Source: Melioribacteraceae bacterium (GTDB lineage Bacteria > Bacteroidota > Ignavibacteria > Ignavibacteriales > Melioribacteraceae). From it: a DNA stretch of 14,346 nt. The stretch is from contig JALNXG010000083.1 in assembly GCA_023230485.1 (NCBI GenBank), forward strand, positions 1 through 14,346, read 5' to 3'. Shown here in pieces: positions 7,043 through 14,346 of the stretch. The position numbers and the translations under genes were made by a program. The notes below the pieces were generated by a model. It was not told the DNA's origin, did no database searches, and saw only the letters and a program-made list of their open reading frames with translations. How positions within the stretch are numbered: the stretch's first letter is position 1; every line of letters begins with the position of its first letter.

Positions 7043-7999
7043 TTGGCAAAAAATGCAGTTGTTTTATTAAATCTGGGAGGACCTGATTCTTTAGATGCGG
7101 TTCAACCTTTTCTCTTTAATCTCTTTAGCGATCCGGATATTTTTAACATTCCATTCGGGCAAAAAATCTTCGCAAGTCTTATATCAAAAAATAGAGCACC
7201 AAAAGTTAAAGAAGAATATAAATTAGTAGGTGGTAATTCACCCATTAATAAATGGACTGAATTACAAAGAAAAAATTTGGAAGAGTCATTAAAATCTTCC
7301 GGCTATGATATGGATGTATATGTCGCAATGCGTTATTGGAATCCACTTACGGAAGAAATCGTGAAGAAAGTTGAATCACAAAATTATGATAAAATAGTTT
7401 TACTTCCTCTTTATCCTCACTATTCAATTACAACTACCGGTTCTTCATTTAACGAATGGAAAAGATTGTACAAAGGCGATAAATCGAAATTAGTTTATAT
7501 CGAAGAGTATTACCTAAATGATATCTATATAAAAGCAATTAATGAAAGAATTGATGAAGCATTAAAGAAATTCACTTTCGCTGATGAAGTACAGCTAGTA
7601 TTCAGTGCTCACGGAACTCCTGTAAGCCTCGTAAAGAAAGGAGACCCATACAGTCATCAAATAAAGGATACAGTTGAAGCGGTAGTGAAAGCACGCAATT
7701 ATTCTCATAAACATCATCTCTGCTTCCAGAGCAAAGTCGGACCAATGAAATGGCTCGAACCCTCAACAGATAAAATGATTGAAAAATTATCATCAGAAAG
7801 TAAGTATCATCTTTTAATAATTCCAATTAGTTTTGTCTCAGATCATGTAGAGACTTTATTTGAATTAGATATTGAGTATAGGCATATTGCAGATAATTGT
7901 AGAATTGAACGATATATAGTAATGGAAGGACTTAATGATTCAACAACGTTCATAGAAGCATTAAAATATTTGACAATCAATTCGCTTAAAAAAATATGA
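7043..7999 (+). CDS. hemH: Ferrochelatase (protoporphyrin type)
   Basis: The 318-residue enzyme inserts Fe(II) into protoporphyrin IX, the last step to protohaem. VVLLNLGGPDS at 6-16 opens the first lobe and VGGNSPI lies at 62-68. PLYPHYSITTTGSS is at about 122-135. FSAHGTP carries the catalytic His at 190. FQSKVGPMKWLEP (228-240) and SFVSDHVETLFELD (263-276, with Glu270) are classic ferrochelatase segments. Length is typical of bacterial enzymes. The start is TTG at 7043, with AAAGGA at 7031-7036 six bases upstream. The translation gives the family N-terminus immediately, so a longer form is unlikely. The stop overlaps the start of the oxidase gene in an ATGA arrangement. With HemN and the oxidase present, protoporphyrin is the likely substrate rather than coproporphyrin. 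Confidence 0.96.
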   Translation: MAKNAVVLLNLGGPDSLDAVQPFLFNLFSDPDIFNIPFGQKIFASLISKNRAPKVKEEYKLVGGNSPINKWTELQRKNLEESLKSSGYDMDVYVAMRYWNPLTEEIVKKVESQNYDKIVLLPLYPHYSITTTGSSFNEWKRLYKGDKSKLVYIEEYYLNDIYIKAINERIDEALKKFTFADEVQLVFSAHGTPVSLVKKGDPYSHQIKDTVEAVVKARNYSHKHHLCFQSKVGPMKWLEPSTDKMIEKLSSESKYHLLIIPISFVSDHVETLFELDIEYRHIADNCRIERYIVMEGLNDSTTFIEALKYLTINSLKKI

Positions 8000-9372
8000 A
8001 AAAAAAAGTAATTGTAATAGGTGCAGGAATATCCGGACTTGCAACCGCATATTGGATTAATAAATCGGGATATGACGTTAAAGTATTAGAAACTAATTCT
8101 CAAGCAGGCGGAGCAATGCAATCTAATCGGGAGAATGAATATCTACTCGATTTAGGACCGAATAGCGGACTTGAAACTACTCCATTGATAAAGCAATTAG
8201 TAAATGAAACGGGAATCTCTGATGAAATGATTTATGCAAACGAAGCTGGCAACAAAAGGTATATTTTAAGAAATAATGATCTGCATGAATTGCCTACTAA
8301 ACCGATTCCCTTTATACAAACAAAACTTTTTTCTCTTAAAGGAAAGTTACGAATATTTGGCGAACCATTTTTCGGTAAATCAAAAGATGGTTATTATCAA
8401 AGTATCAGTCAATTCGTTAGCCGCAGATTAGGACAGGAATTTCTTGACTATGCAATTAACCCCTTTGTAAGTGGTGTATTCGCCGGCGATCCTGATAAGC
8501 TTAGTGTAAAATCTGCTTTTCCAAAACTATATCGCCTAGAAGAATTATATGGCGGACTTGTAAAAGGTATGTTCAAGGGAGCAAAAGAGAGAAAGAGAAA
8601 CGCAGAAAAATCTAAACAGACGGCAAAAATGTTTTCATTTAAAAATGGCATGCAGACACTGCCCAATGCTATTTCGGCATCGTTAGGTGAGAATGTTATT
8701 TATAACATTAGCGATATTAAGATTTCAAAAAATGGAATAAAGTATAAAGTAGATTATTCAGTGAATGGTGAGAATATTTCTGAAGAGTGCGATTCAGTTC
8801 TATCGACAGTACCAGCATATATTGTTTCTAAATATTTCTCTTCATTTGATAATAATTTAGAAAAAATATTAAAGGATGTATATCATCCGCCGGTTATGAT
8901 TTTATATCTCGGGTATAAGAAAGAGCAGATAAAAAGAAAGCTTGATGGCTTCGGTTATTTAATCCCAACAAAAGAGAAGAAGAATTATCTCGGTGCTATT
9001 TGGAGTTCGGTAATATTCCAAAACCGAGCACCGGAAGGTGATGAAGCATTTACAATATTCATTGGAGGTGCTCAAGCTCCTCATCTATTCGATTCACCAA
9101 AAGAAGAATTAATTAATAATGTTATTACTGAATTTGCTCACTTAATGAAAATTGAAGGCGAACCAAAATTTGTTCGAAATAAATTTTGGGCGAAAGCAAT
9201 TCCTCAATATAATTTAGGTTATATCGAAATTGAAAAATATTGCGACCAATTCGAGGAAAACAATCCGGGTCTATTTATCAGCGGAAATTTCAGAGGCGGT
9301 ATTTCTGTCGGCGATTGTGTGAAAAATTCAGAACTTGTTTACGAAAAAATTAAAAAATATTTGGAGGCATAA
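7996..9372 (+). CDS. hemY: FAD-dependent protoporphyrinogen oxidase (HemY/PgoX type, often labelled hemG)
   Basis: The 458-residue flavoprotein removes six electrons from protoporphyrinogen IX to give protoporphyrin IX. An N-terminal FAD-binding Rossmann motif is seen as VIGAGISGLATAY (7-19), ending in the ribose-binding Glu32. YLLDLGPNSGLET follows at 49-61. The C-terminal flavin segment reads GNFRGGISVGDC at about 430-441. The middle region contains the substrate-binding and membrane-docking domain, including a basic stretch near residue 190-210. Family members use O2 as electron acceptor, and some Gram-positive homologues act on coproporphyrinogen instead. HemN just upstream argues for protoporphyrinogen here. 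The ATG at 7996 overlaps the hemH stop by four bases, and the stop overlaps the hemB start by one base. Confidence 0.94.
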   Translation: MKKKVIVIGAGISGLATAYWINKSGYDVKVLETNSQAGGAMQSNRENEYLLDLGPNSGLETTPLIKQLVNETGISDEMIYANEAGNKRYILRNNDLHELPTKPIPFIQTKLFSLKGKLRIFGEPFFGKSKDGYYQSISQFVSRRLGQEFLDYAINPFVSGVFAGDPDKLSVKSAFPKLYRLEELYGGLVKGMFKGAKERKRNAEKSKQTAKMFSFKNGMQTLPNAISASLGENVIYNISDIKISKNGIKYKVDYSVNGENISEECDSVLSTVPAYIVSKYFSSFDNNLEKILKDVYHPPVMILYLGYKKEQIKRKLDGFGYLIPTKEKKNYLGAIWSSVIFQNRAPEGDEAFTIFIGGAQAPHLFDSPKEELINNVITEFAHLMKIEGEPKFVRNKFWAKAIPQYNLGYIEIEKYCDQFEENNPGLFISGNFRGGISVGDCVKNSELVYEKIKKYLEA

Positions 9373-10355
9373 TGGCTCAATATCCTATAAAAAGATTAAG
9401 AAGATTGCGTTATAATCCACTCGTAAGAGATATGATTAGAGAAACGGAACTTTCAAAAAGTGATTTTATATATCCATTATTTGTCGTACCCGGGAAGAAT
9501 GTAAAAAACGAAATTCGTTCAATGCCCGGTGTGTTTCAGATGTCGATAGATGTATTGGTGGAAGAATGTAAAGAAGTGGCATCAATCGGAATTCCCGCTG
9601 TTATTTTATTCGGTATTCCTGAACATAAAGATGAAGTGGGCTCAGGTGCTTATGATGATAATGGAATTATTCAAAACGCAGTAAGAGCAATAAAAAAAGA
9701 AGTAAAAAACCTTTTAGTAATCACTGATGTTTGCTTATGCGAATATACATCTCATGGTCATTGCGGTGTTTTGGATGGTGATAATATTCTCAATGATGAA
9801 ACAGTAGATTTATTAGCTAAAGAATCTCTCTCTCATGCTAAAGCAGGTGCTGATATTATTGCTCCATCCGATATGATGGACGGTAGAATTGCAGAAATAA
9901 GAAAGACTTTAGATGAAAATGGGTTTGAGAAAATTCCTATAATGAGCTATGCAGTAAAATATGCATCAGGTTATTATGGACCATTCCGAGATGCGGCTGA
10001 ATCTACTCCTGCTTTTGGTGATAGAAAATCACATCAAATGGATATAGCAAATGGACTTGAAGCAATTCGTGAAGCTGAATCAGATATAGAAGAAGGTGCT
10101 GATATTATTATGGTTAAACCCGCAGGTGCTTATCTTGATATTATTTATCGAGTGAAAGATAAATTCCAAATGCCGACTGCCGCATATCAGGTGAGTGGTG
10201 AATATTCAATGATTAAAGCCGCCGGCAAGCTTGATTATATTGATGAAGAACGTGTAATGATCGAATCACTTACTGCAATTAAACGTGCAGGAGCTGATAT
10301 GATACTAACTTACTTCGCAAAAGATGCAGCAAAATATTTAGATAAAAAAAGGTAA
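9372..10355 (+). CDS. hemB: Porphobilinogen synthase (5-aminolevulinate dehydratase), zinc-type
   Basis: The 327-residue enzyme condenses two 5-aminolevulinate molecules to porphobilinogen. The metal site reads D119-V-C121-L-C123 ... G-H-C131-G. This three-Cys form binds catalytic zinc, unlike the Asp-rich Mg-dependent form. The two Schiff-base lysines are Lys196 (SYAVKYASGYYGPFR) and Lys249 (IIMVKPAGAYLD). FRDAAESTPAFGDRKSHQMD at 205-224 is the substrate-binding loop. Length is normal for the family. The ATG shares its A with the preceding stop (TAATG), and GGAGG at 9363-9367 is a good ribosome-binding site. It acts at the second common step of the pathway although it is encoded near the end of the locus. 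Confidence 0.97.
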   Translation: MAQYPIKRLRRLRYNPLVRDMIRETELSKSDFIYPLFVVPGKNVKNEIRSMPGVFQMSIDVLVEECKEVASIGIPAVILFGIPEHKDEVGSGAYDDNGIIQNAVRAIKKEVKNLLVITDVCLCEYTSHGHCGVLDGDNILNDETVDLLAKESLSHAKAGADIIAPSDMMDGRIAEIRKTLDENGFEKIPIMSYAVKYASGYYGPFRDAAESTPAFGDRKSHQMDIANGLEAIREAESDIEEGADIIMVKPAGAYLDIIYRVKDKFQMPTAAYQVSGEYSMIKAAGKLDYIDEERVMIESLTAIKRAGADMILTYFAKDAAKYLDKKR

Positions 10356-10358
10356 AAT

Positions 10359-11648
10359 ATGAATATTGATAAAAGTGAAAAGCTATTTGAAGTAGCAAAA
10401 AAATATATACCGGGTGGAGTTAATTCACCGGTAAGAGCTTTTAAGTCTGTCGGCGGTAATCCGATTTTTATGTCGAAAGGACATGACTCGAAGTTGATTG
10501 ATGTTGATGGTAACGAATATATTGATTATATCGGCAGTTGGGGTCCGCATTTATTCGGGCACAATCCCCCCTTCATAAAAGAAGCATTAATAAAGGCAAT
10601 AGAATCAGGAACAAGCTTTGGAGCACCAACAGAAATAGAAATCGAGATGGCGATACTATTACGTGAATTAGTTCCCTCAATGGAAATGGTAAGAATGGTA
10701 AATAGCGGCACGGAAGCTACGATGAGTGCCATAAGAGTGGCACGTGGATTTACAGGCAGAGAAAAATTCATAAAATTCGAGGGATGCTACCACGGGCATG
10801 CAGATCATTTTCTAATTAAAGCTGGTTCAGGTGCATTAACATTGGGCGTTCCTACAAGCCCCGGCGTTACAAAAGGAAATGCTGCAGATACACTCTTAGC
10901 TGACTATAATGATATCGATTCGATTAAGAAATTAGTCGCTTCGAACAAAGGTGAGATTGCAGCTATTATTATTGAACCAATTGCTGGCAATATGGGAGTT
11001 GTAAAAGCATCTGATGAATTTATGAAAGAGCTTCGTAATATCTGCGATGAAGAAGGGATTGTTTTAATTTTTGATGAAGTGATGACAGGGTTTAGAGTGG
11101 CAAAAGGTGGAGCTCAAGAGATATTCGGAATTAAGCCTGATCTTTCTACATTCGGAAAAATCATTGGTGGTGGACTTCCGGTCGGTGCATTCGGTGGCAA
11201 AAAAGAGATTATGGAAAAGATCGCTCCGAGCGGTCCGGTTTATCAAGCAGGAACATTAAGCGGCAATCCACTTGCAATGGCGGCAGGTTTGGCGGCTCTT
11301 TCACACATTAAAAATGATCCTTCTGTCTATACTATATTAGAAGAAAAATCAAAATTTCTTGCAGATGGATTCGCTGATAATCTTAAAAGACTTGGTAAAA
11401 GATTTGCTATGAATAGAATTGGCTCAATGATGTGTATGTTCTTTACAGAAGAACCGGTTACAGATTTCAAGAGTGCATTAAAATCAGATACTGAGTTATA
11501 CGGAAAATTCTTTCATGCAATGTTAGATAGAGGAGTTTATTTAGCTCCGGCACAATTCGAAGCATTATTTGTTTCTACTGCACATAGTACGGATGACTTA
11601 GAAAATACAATTAAAGCTCATTACGAATCGCTAAAAGAAATCATATAA
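10359..11648 (+). CDS. hemL: Glutamate-1-semialdehyde 2,1-aminomutase
   Basis: The 429-residue PLP enzyme isomerises the HemA product to 5-aminolevulinate. Family marks are PGGVNSPVRAF (18-28), GSWGPHLFGHNPP (59-71), NSGTEATMSA (115-124) and the cofactor-binding GCYHGHAD (142-149). FDEVMTGFR (238-246) includes Asp239, which contacts the pyridine nitrogen. STFGKIIGGGLPVGAFGG (263-280) includes Lys267, the Schiff-base lysine. GTLSGNPLAMAAG lies further on. Length is typical. The ATG follows hemB by three bases and has an AAAAAAAGG ribosome-binding site six bases upstream. It is the last gene of the block and is followed by a hairpin terminator. Together with hemA it shows the C5 route and no need for ALA synthase. 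Confidence 0.97.
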   Translation: MNIDKSEKLFEVAKKYIPGGVNSPVRAFKSVGGNPIFMSKGHDSKLIDVDGNEYIDYIGSWGPHLFGHNPPFIKEALIKAIESGTSFGAPTEIEIEMAILLRELVPSMEMVRMVNSGTEATMSAIRVARGFTGREKFIKFEGCYHGHADHFLIKAGSGALTLGVPTSPGVTKGNAADTLLADYNDIDSIKKLVASNKGEIAAIIIEPIAGNMGVVKASDEFMKELRNICDEEGIVLIFDEVMTGFRVAKGGAQEIFGIKPDLSTFGKIIGGGLPVGAFGGKKEIMEKIAPSGPVYQAGTLSGNPLAMAAGLAALSHIKNDPSVYTILEEKSKFLADGFADNLKRLGKRFAMNRIGSMMCMFFTEEPVTDFKSALKSDTELYGKFFHAMLDRGVYLAPAQFEALFVSTAHSTDDLENTIKAHYESLKEII

Positions 11649-11654
11649 ATAATT

Positions 11655-11693
11655 AAGCCGTCCACTTATTGTATTAATTGCGGGACGGCTTTT
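11655..11693 (+). terminator. Hairpin terminator after hemL, shared with the convergent gene
   Basis: AAGCCGTCC (11655-11663) pairs perfectly with GGACGGCTT (11683-11691) across a 19-base loop and runs into TTTT. It starts seven bases after the hemL stop and ends just before the stop of the convergent acyl-CoA ligase gene. On the minus strand the stem is followed by an AT-rich tail (TTAATTATTTATA), so it may act weakly in both directions. The stem is identical to that of the hairpin at 13685-13705. Confidence 0.8.
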
Positions 11694-11696
11694 CAA

Positions 11697-13601
11697 TTAA
11701 AACCTATTTACAATAATTCGATTTTGATGATTGTAATTATTCTTACCTTCTGATGTGTACATATAATCCAATCTGTTTTGATAGAAATCAATAATCTTAT
11801 TACGAACAATTTTCATTGTACTATTCATTAATTTATTCTGTTCGGTAAATCCTTCGCCAAGTATTGCAAAAGATGATGGAAGCCAACGCGAAGGGAACTT
11901 CCCTTCAAACTCTCCTCCTTCTTTGAATGCATTTATATCAGCTTCAATAAGTTTAATTATTGCGTCCGCTCCGGTTTCGGTTTCTAAATTGATATTATTT
12001 TGTGAAGTATATAATTTCAATTTTTCTTTATTCGGAACAATAAGAGCAGTAGTATAAAGTGATTGATTATTATAGAGCATAATTTGATCGATATATTTGG
12101 AGTCTTCAACTAACGATTCTTCAATACCTTCAGGGCTATATTTTTCACCATCATTACCAATCAATAAACTTTTAAATCTTCCGAGTACATAAAGAAAACC
12201 ATCTTCATCCAAGTAACCAAGATCACCAGTAAAAAGCCAGTTGTCAATAACGGTCTCGCTCGTTGCCTTCTCATTTTTCCAATAGCCAAGCATTACATTA
12301 TTTCCTCTAACCACAATCTCTCCAGATTCACCTTGGCGCATTTGATTACCATCAGAATCCAAAATTTTTATTTCAAGCTCTTTTACAGGGTAGCCCGAAG
12401 AACCTAGTTTATGCTTTTGCATTACATTCGCTGAGATAACGGGAGTAGCTTCCGAAAGCCCATATCCTTGAAACATAGGAATGCCGATTGCATAAAAGAA
12501 CCTTTGCAATTCAATATCAAGCAGAGCCCCACCGCCGACAAAAAATTCAAGCCGACCGCCGAACCCTTCTCTAATTTTTTTAAAGAGAATAGCATCATAT
12601 GTTTTTAGTAATCCTTTATAATAAAACGGTACACCTTTCCCCTTGTTAATTCCCTCTTTGTTATATTCATAAGCAATTTTTAATGCATGATCAAAAAGCT
12701 TTTGGACCATTTTACCCTTTTCTAAAATTCCTTTCTCTATGTTTTTCTTAAAGTTTTTTGCGAGTGCAGGAACGCTCAATAAAAATGTCGGTTTTATCTC
12801 TTTAATATTTGTCGGAATATTTCTTAATGTTTCTAATGGTGTATTTCCTAATTGAATGGATGCCATACTTGCACCGTTTTTCAATAATGTATAAATACCG
12901 GCGACATGAGCAAAACAATGATCCCACGGAAGTATCAACAAAGAAATATACCATTCAGGAATAGGTAATAGATCCGTAGCTTGATCTACATTTGTAACAT
13001 AATTCAAATGAGTAAGCACAACGCCCTTAGGATCTGCTGTTGTACCGGAAGTATAGGATATTGTTGCAGGGTCATTTGGTCTAATGTTTTTTACTCGTTT
13101 ATCAATTTCAATAGATAATTTACTGTAATTTACTTTCCCTTCATTTATAAAATCCTCGATAAATATTTCATCATGCCCAATATCATTAATTTTATCTAAC
13201 ACAATTATTTTTTCTAAATCCGGAAGATCATGCTTTATTTTTCTTAATTTATTCAAATGCTGTTTAGAAACAAAAACTAACTTTGTACCGGAATGAGCTA
13301 ATCTGAATTTAAGTTCAGTCAGTTCCTCAATTTTAACTGAAATGGGAACGCTTACTCCACCGGTATAAAATATTGCAAGTTCCGCAATTACCCAATAATT
13401 TCTTCCTTCTGAAATAATTGCAACTCGATCGGCCGGATTAATATTTTTTAGGAGTAATGCGGCACTTAGATTAAGGACTTCCCTCTTAGTATCTTTATAT
13501 GTAATCGATTCATACTTATCATATTTCTTTTCCCAAAGAAGTGGATTATTAGAATATTTTTCTACACTATTTTCAAACATTTGTGGGATAGAAGTAAGCA
13601 T
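11697..13601 (-). CDS. Long-chain fatty acid-CoA ligase-like AMP-forming synthetase
   Basis: This 634-residue ANL-superfamily enzyme is expected to activate a carboxylic acid with ATP to an acyl-AMP and transfer it to CoA. It shows YTSGTTADPKG (183-193, phosphate-binding loop), YGLSEATP (380-387) and WLFTGDLGYLDEDGFLYVLGR (455-475, with the Asp-460 and Arg-475 positions). The C-terminal catalytic Lys lies in TMKIVR at 597. Size and segment order resemble bacterial FadD/FAA-like long-chain acyl-CoA synthetases. The true substrate cannot be read from the sequence. A polar, Asn-rich tail of about 20 residues closes the protein. The ATG at 13601 has GAAGGA seven bases upstream. It is monocistronic, bounded on both sides by hairpins, and has no obvious role in haem synthesis. 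Confidence 0.88.
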   Translation of the reverse strand: MLTSIPQMFENSVEKYSNNPLLWEKKYDKYESITYKDTKREVLNLSAALLLKNINPADRVAIISEGRNYWVIAELAIFYTGGVSVPISVKIEELTELKFRLAHSGTKLVFVSKQHLNKLRKIKHDLPDLEKIIVLDKINDIGHDEIFIEDFINEGKVNYSKLSIEIDKRVKNIRPNDPATISYTSGTTADPKGVVLTHLNYVTNVDQATDLLPIPEWYISLLILPWDHCFAHVAGIYTLLKNGASMASIQLGNTPLETLRNIPTNIKEIKPTFLLSVPALAKNFKKNIEKGILEKGKMVQKLFDHALKIAYEYNKEGINKGKGVPFYYKGLLKTYDAILFKKIREGFGGRLEFFVGGGALLDIELQRFFYAIGIPMFQGYGLSEATPVISANVMQKHKLGSSGYPVKELEIKILDSDGNQMRQGESGEIVVRGNNVMLGYWKNEKATSETVIDNWLFTGDLGYLDEDGFLYVLGRFKSLLIGNDGEKYSPEGIEESLVEDSKYIDQIMLYNNQSLYTTALIVPNKEKLKLYTSQNNINLETETGADAIIKLIEADINAFKEGGEFEGKFPSRWLPSSFAILGEGFTEQNKLMNSTMKIVRNKIIDFYQNRLDYMYTSEGKNNYNHQNRIIVNRF

Positions 13602-13680
13602 TATATAATCCTTCGATTTATTGGATAATTAAGTCCTTTAAGTGAACAAAAATAATGAATTATATTTTGATATGGGAAAT

Positions 13681-13713
13681 AAAAAAGCCGTCCAATGGAC
13701 GGCTTAATTTTTT
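13681..13713 (-). terminator. Strong hairpin terminator after the CcmF-like gene
   Basis: AAGCCGTCC (13685-13693) and GGACGGCTT (13697-13705) form a perfect 9-bp stem with a three-base loop. On the minus strand it is followed by a run of six T (13686-13681), as expected for an intrinsic terminator about 30 bases beyond the CcmF-like stop. The plus strand also has a T-run (13708-13713), so it can work both ways. The remaining bases of the 133-bp gap up to 13602 are AT-rich and must hold the acyl-CoA ligase promoter, which I cannot place with confidence. Confidence 0.88.
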
Positions 13714-13734
13714 GTAGAAGGGCATCTCTATGTT

Positions 13735-14346
13735 TTATATTTGAGCTTCCTTGGTACGTCTCACAGCCGAAATAATGAACCCTAAAGCCATTACAATGAC
13801 ACCAAGCCAAACTAAACTAATAAATGGCTTAATGCTTGCCTCAACGCTCAAGACTTCTTTAGGCGCAATGGAAGACTTGCTTTCTTTCGAATTAATATCA
13901 GTAACTTTTAGTTCAACGCTAGCTGTACCTGCATCCATTCTCGCAATTTCAATTTTTGAATTTGCATCGGAGATATCGACAGGGATATAAGTAACCTCCC
14001 CGCTAGAATTAATCATAGTAGGTTCAAAATCTTTTTTAACGCCATTAACTTCAACAGTAATTTTAGCACCGATCTTAAAATCGCCTCCACCCATCATTGT
14101 GTTCATTGCATCAGAAGGAAAATTAAATCCGTTAAATGTAACATTCATTCCATTAATAGAATGAGATTCCCCTTTCTTCACTGTGAATACTGTTCCATCA
14201 CTATTTACGTTTTCACCTTCAGTATAGCTTACAGGAGAAATATAAAAATCACGTGTGAATCCTACTAAGATATCGGGTTCGCGCATGAGACTATTATTAA
14301 ACTCCGCAATAAACATTACAGGTGCAATAGTACTCTTACTACCACC
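13735..14346 (-). CDS. CcmF-like cytochrome c maturation haem lyase subunit, C-terminal part (5' end outside window)
   Basis: The frame is open from the right edge and gives about 203 residues ending at 13735. The Met codon at 14314-14316 is probably internal, because ten more in-frame codons lie upstream without a stop. The visible part has an EPDI...FTRDFYISPV stretch, which resembles the periplasmic segment before the last helix of CcmF (R-D-L/F-Y-I-S-P). A hydrophilic beta-rich region follows, with a Met/Gly-rich patch (NTMMGGGDF). The chain ends with a single membrane helix (about FISLVWLGVIVMALGFIIS) and a basic tail, the CcmF C-terminal arrangement. The role would be joining haem to apocytochrome c outside the cytoplasmic membrane. 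The WWD haem-binding region would be upstream and is not visible. Confidence 0.65.
   Translation of the reverse strand, partial: GGSKSTIAPVMFIAEFNNSLMREPDILVGFTRDFYISPVSYTEGENVNSDGTVFTVKKGESHSINGMNVTFNGFNFPSDAMNTMMGGGDFKIGAKITVEVNGVKKDFEPTMINSSGEVTYIPVDISDANSKIEIARMDAGTASVELKVTDINSKESKSSIAPKEVLSVEASIKPFISLVWLGVIVMALGFIISAVRRTKEAQI

Noticed and set aside
13601..13810. 69-codon minus-strand frame spanning the gap between the CcmF-like and acyl-CoA ligase genes
   Set aside because: It runs through the end of the CcmF-like gene in another frame and through the strong hairpin terminator. No ribosome-binding site or recognisable protein pattern is seen.

Overview
The window carries a nearly complete haem (tetrapyrrole) biosynthesis locus from an AT-rich, Gram-negative-type bacterium. 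Compact gene spacing, several TTG starts, the hemA-hemC-hemD order and CcsA/HemX-like and CcmF-like partners fit the Bacteroidota/Chlorobi/Ignavibacteria group, most likely an Ignavibacteria-like organism. This placement is an inference from gene style and protein flavour, not from a marker gene.

Layout. (1) 2-289, +: the C-terminal end of a CcsA/HemX-type cytochrome c assembly membrane protein. (2) 293-5672, +: hemA, hemC, hemD, hemE and hemN, packed with overlaps or gaps of a few bases, surely one transcript. (3) 5736-6935, -: a stand-alone ATP-grasp ligase of unknown substrate, antisense to the haem genes and splitting them into two blocks. A 12-bp perfect inverted repeat lies at its convergent junction with hemN. 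A 107-bp divergent intergenic region, with an operator-like inverted repeat, separates it from hemH. (4) 7043-11648, +: hemH, hemY-type protoporphyrinogen oxidase, hemB and hemL, again tightly coupled and closed by a hairpin terminator. (5) 11697-13601, -: a long-chain acyl-CoA synthetase-like AMP-forming ligase, bordered on both sides by hairpins with the same 9-bp stem. (6) 13735-14346, -: the C-terminal part of a CcmF-like haem lyase subunit, running off the right edge.

How it works together. HemA and HemL make 5-aminolevulinate from glutamyl-tRNA. HemB makes porphobilinogen. HemC and HemD make uroporphyrinogen III. HemE makes coproporphyrinogen III. HemN and the HemY-type oxidase make protoporphyrin IX, and HemH inserts iron. 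Every step from glutamyl-tRNA to protohaem is therefore encoded here, by the classical protoporphyrin-dependent branch. The genes at the two edges are both of the cytochrome c maturation type, so the locus may couple haem supply to cytochrome c assembly. I saw no mobile element, CRISPR array, tRNA or rRNA. The least explained elements are the embedded ATP-grasp gene and the inverted repeats around it.
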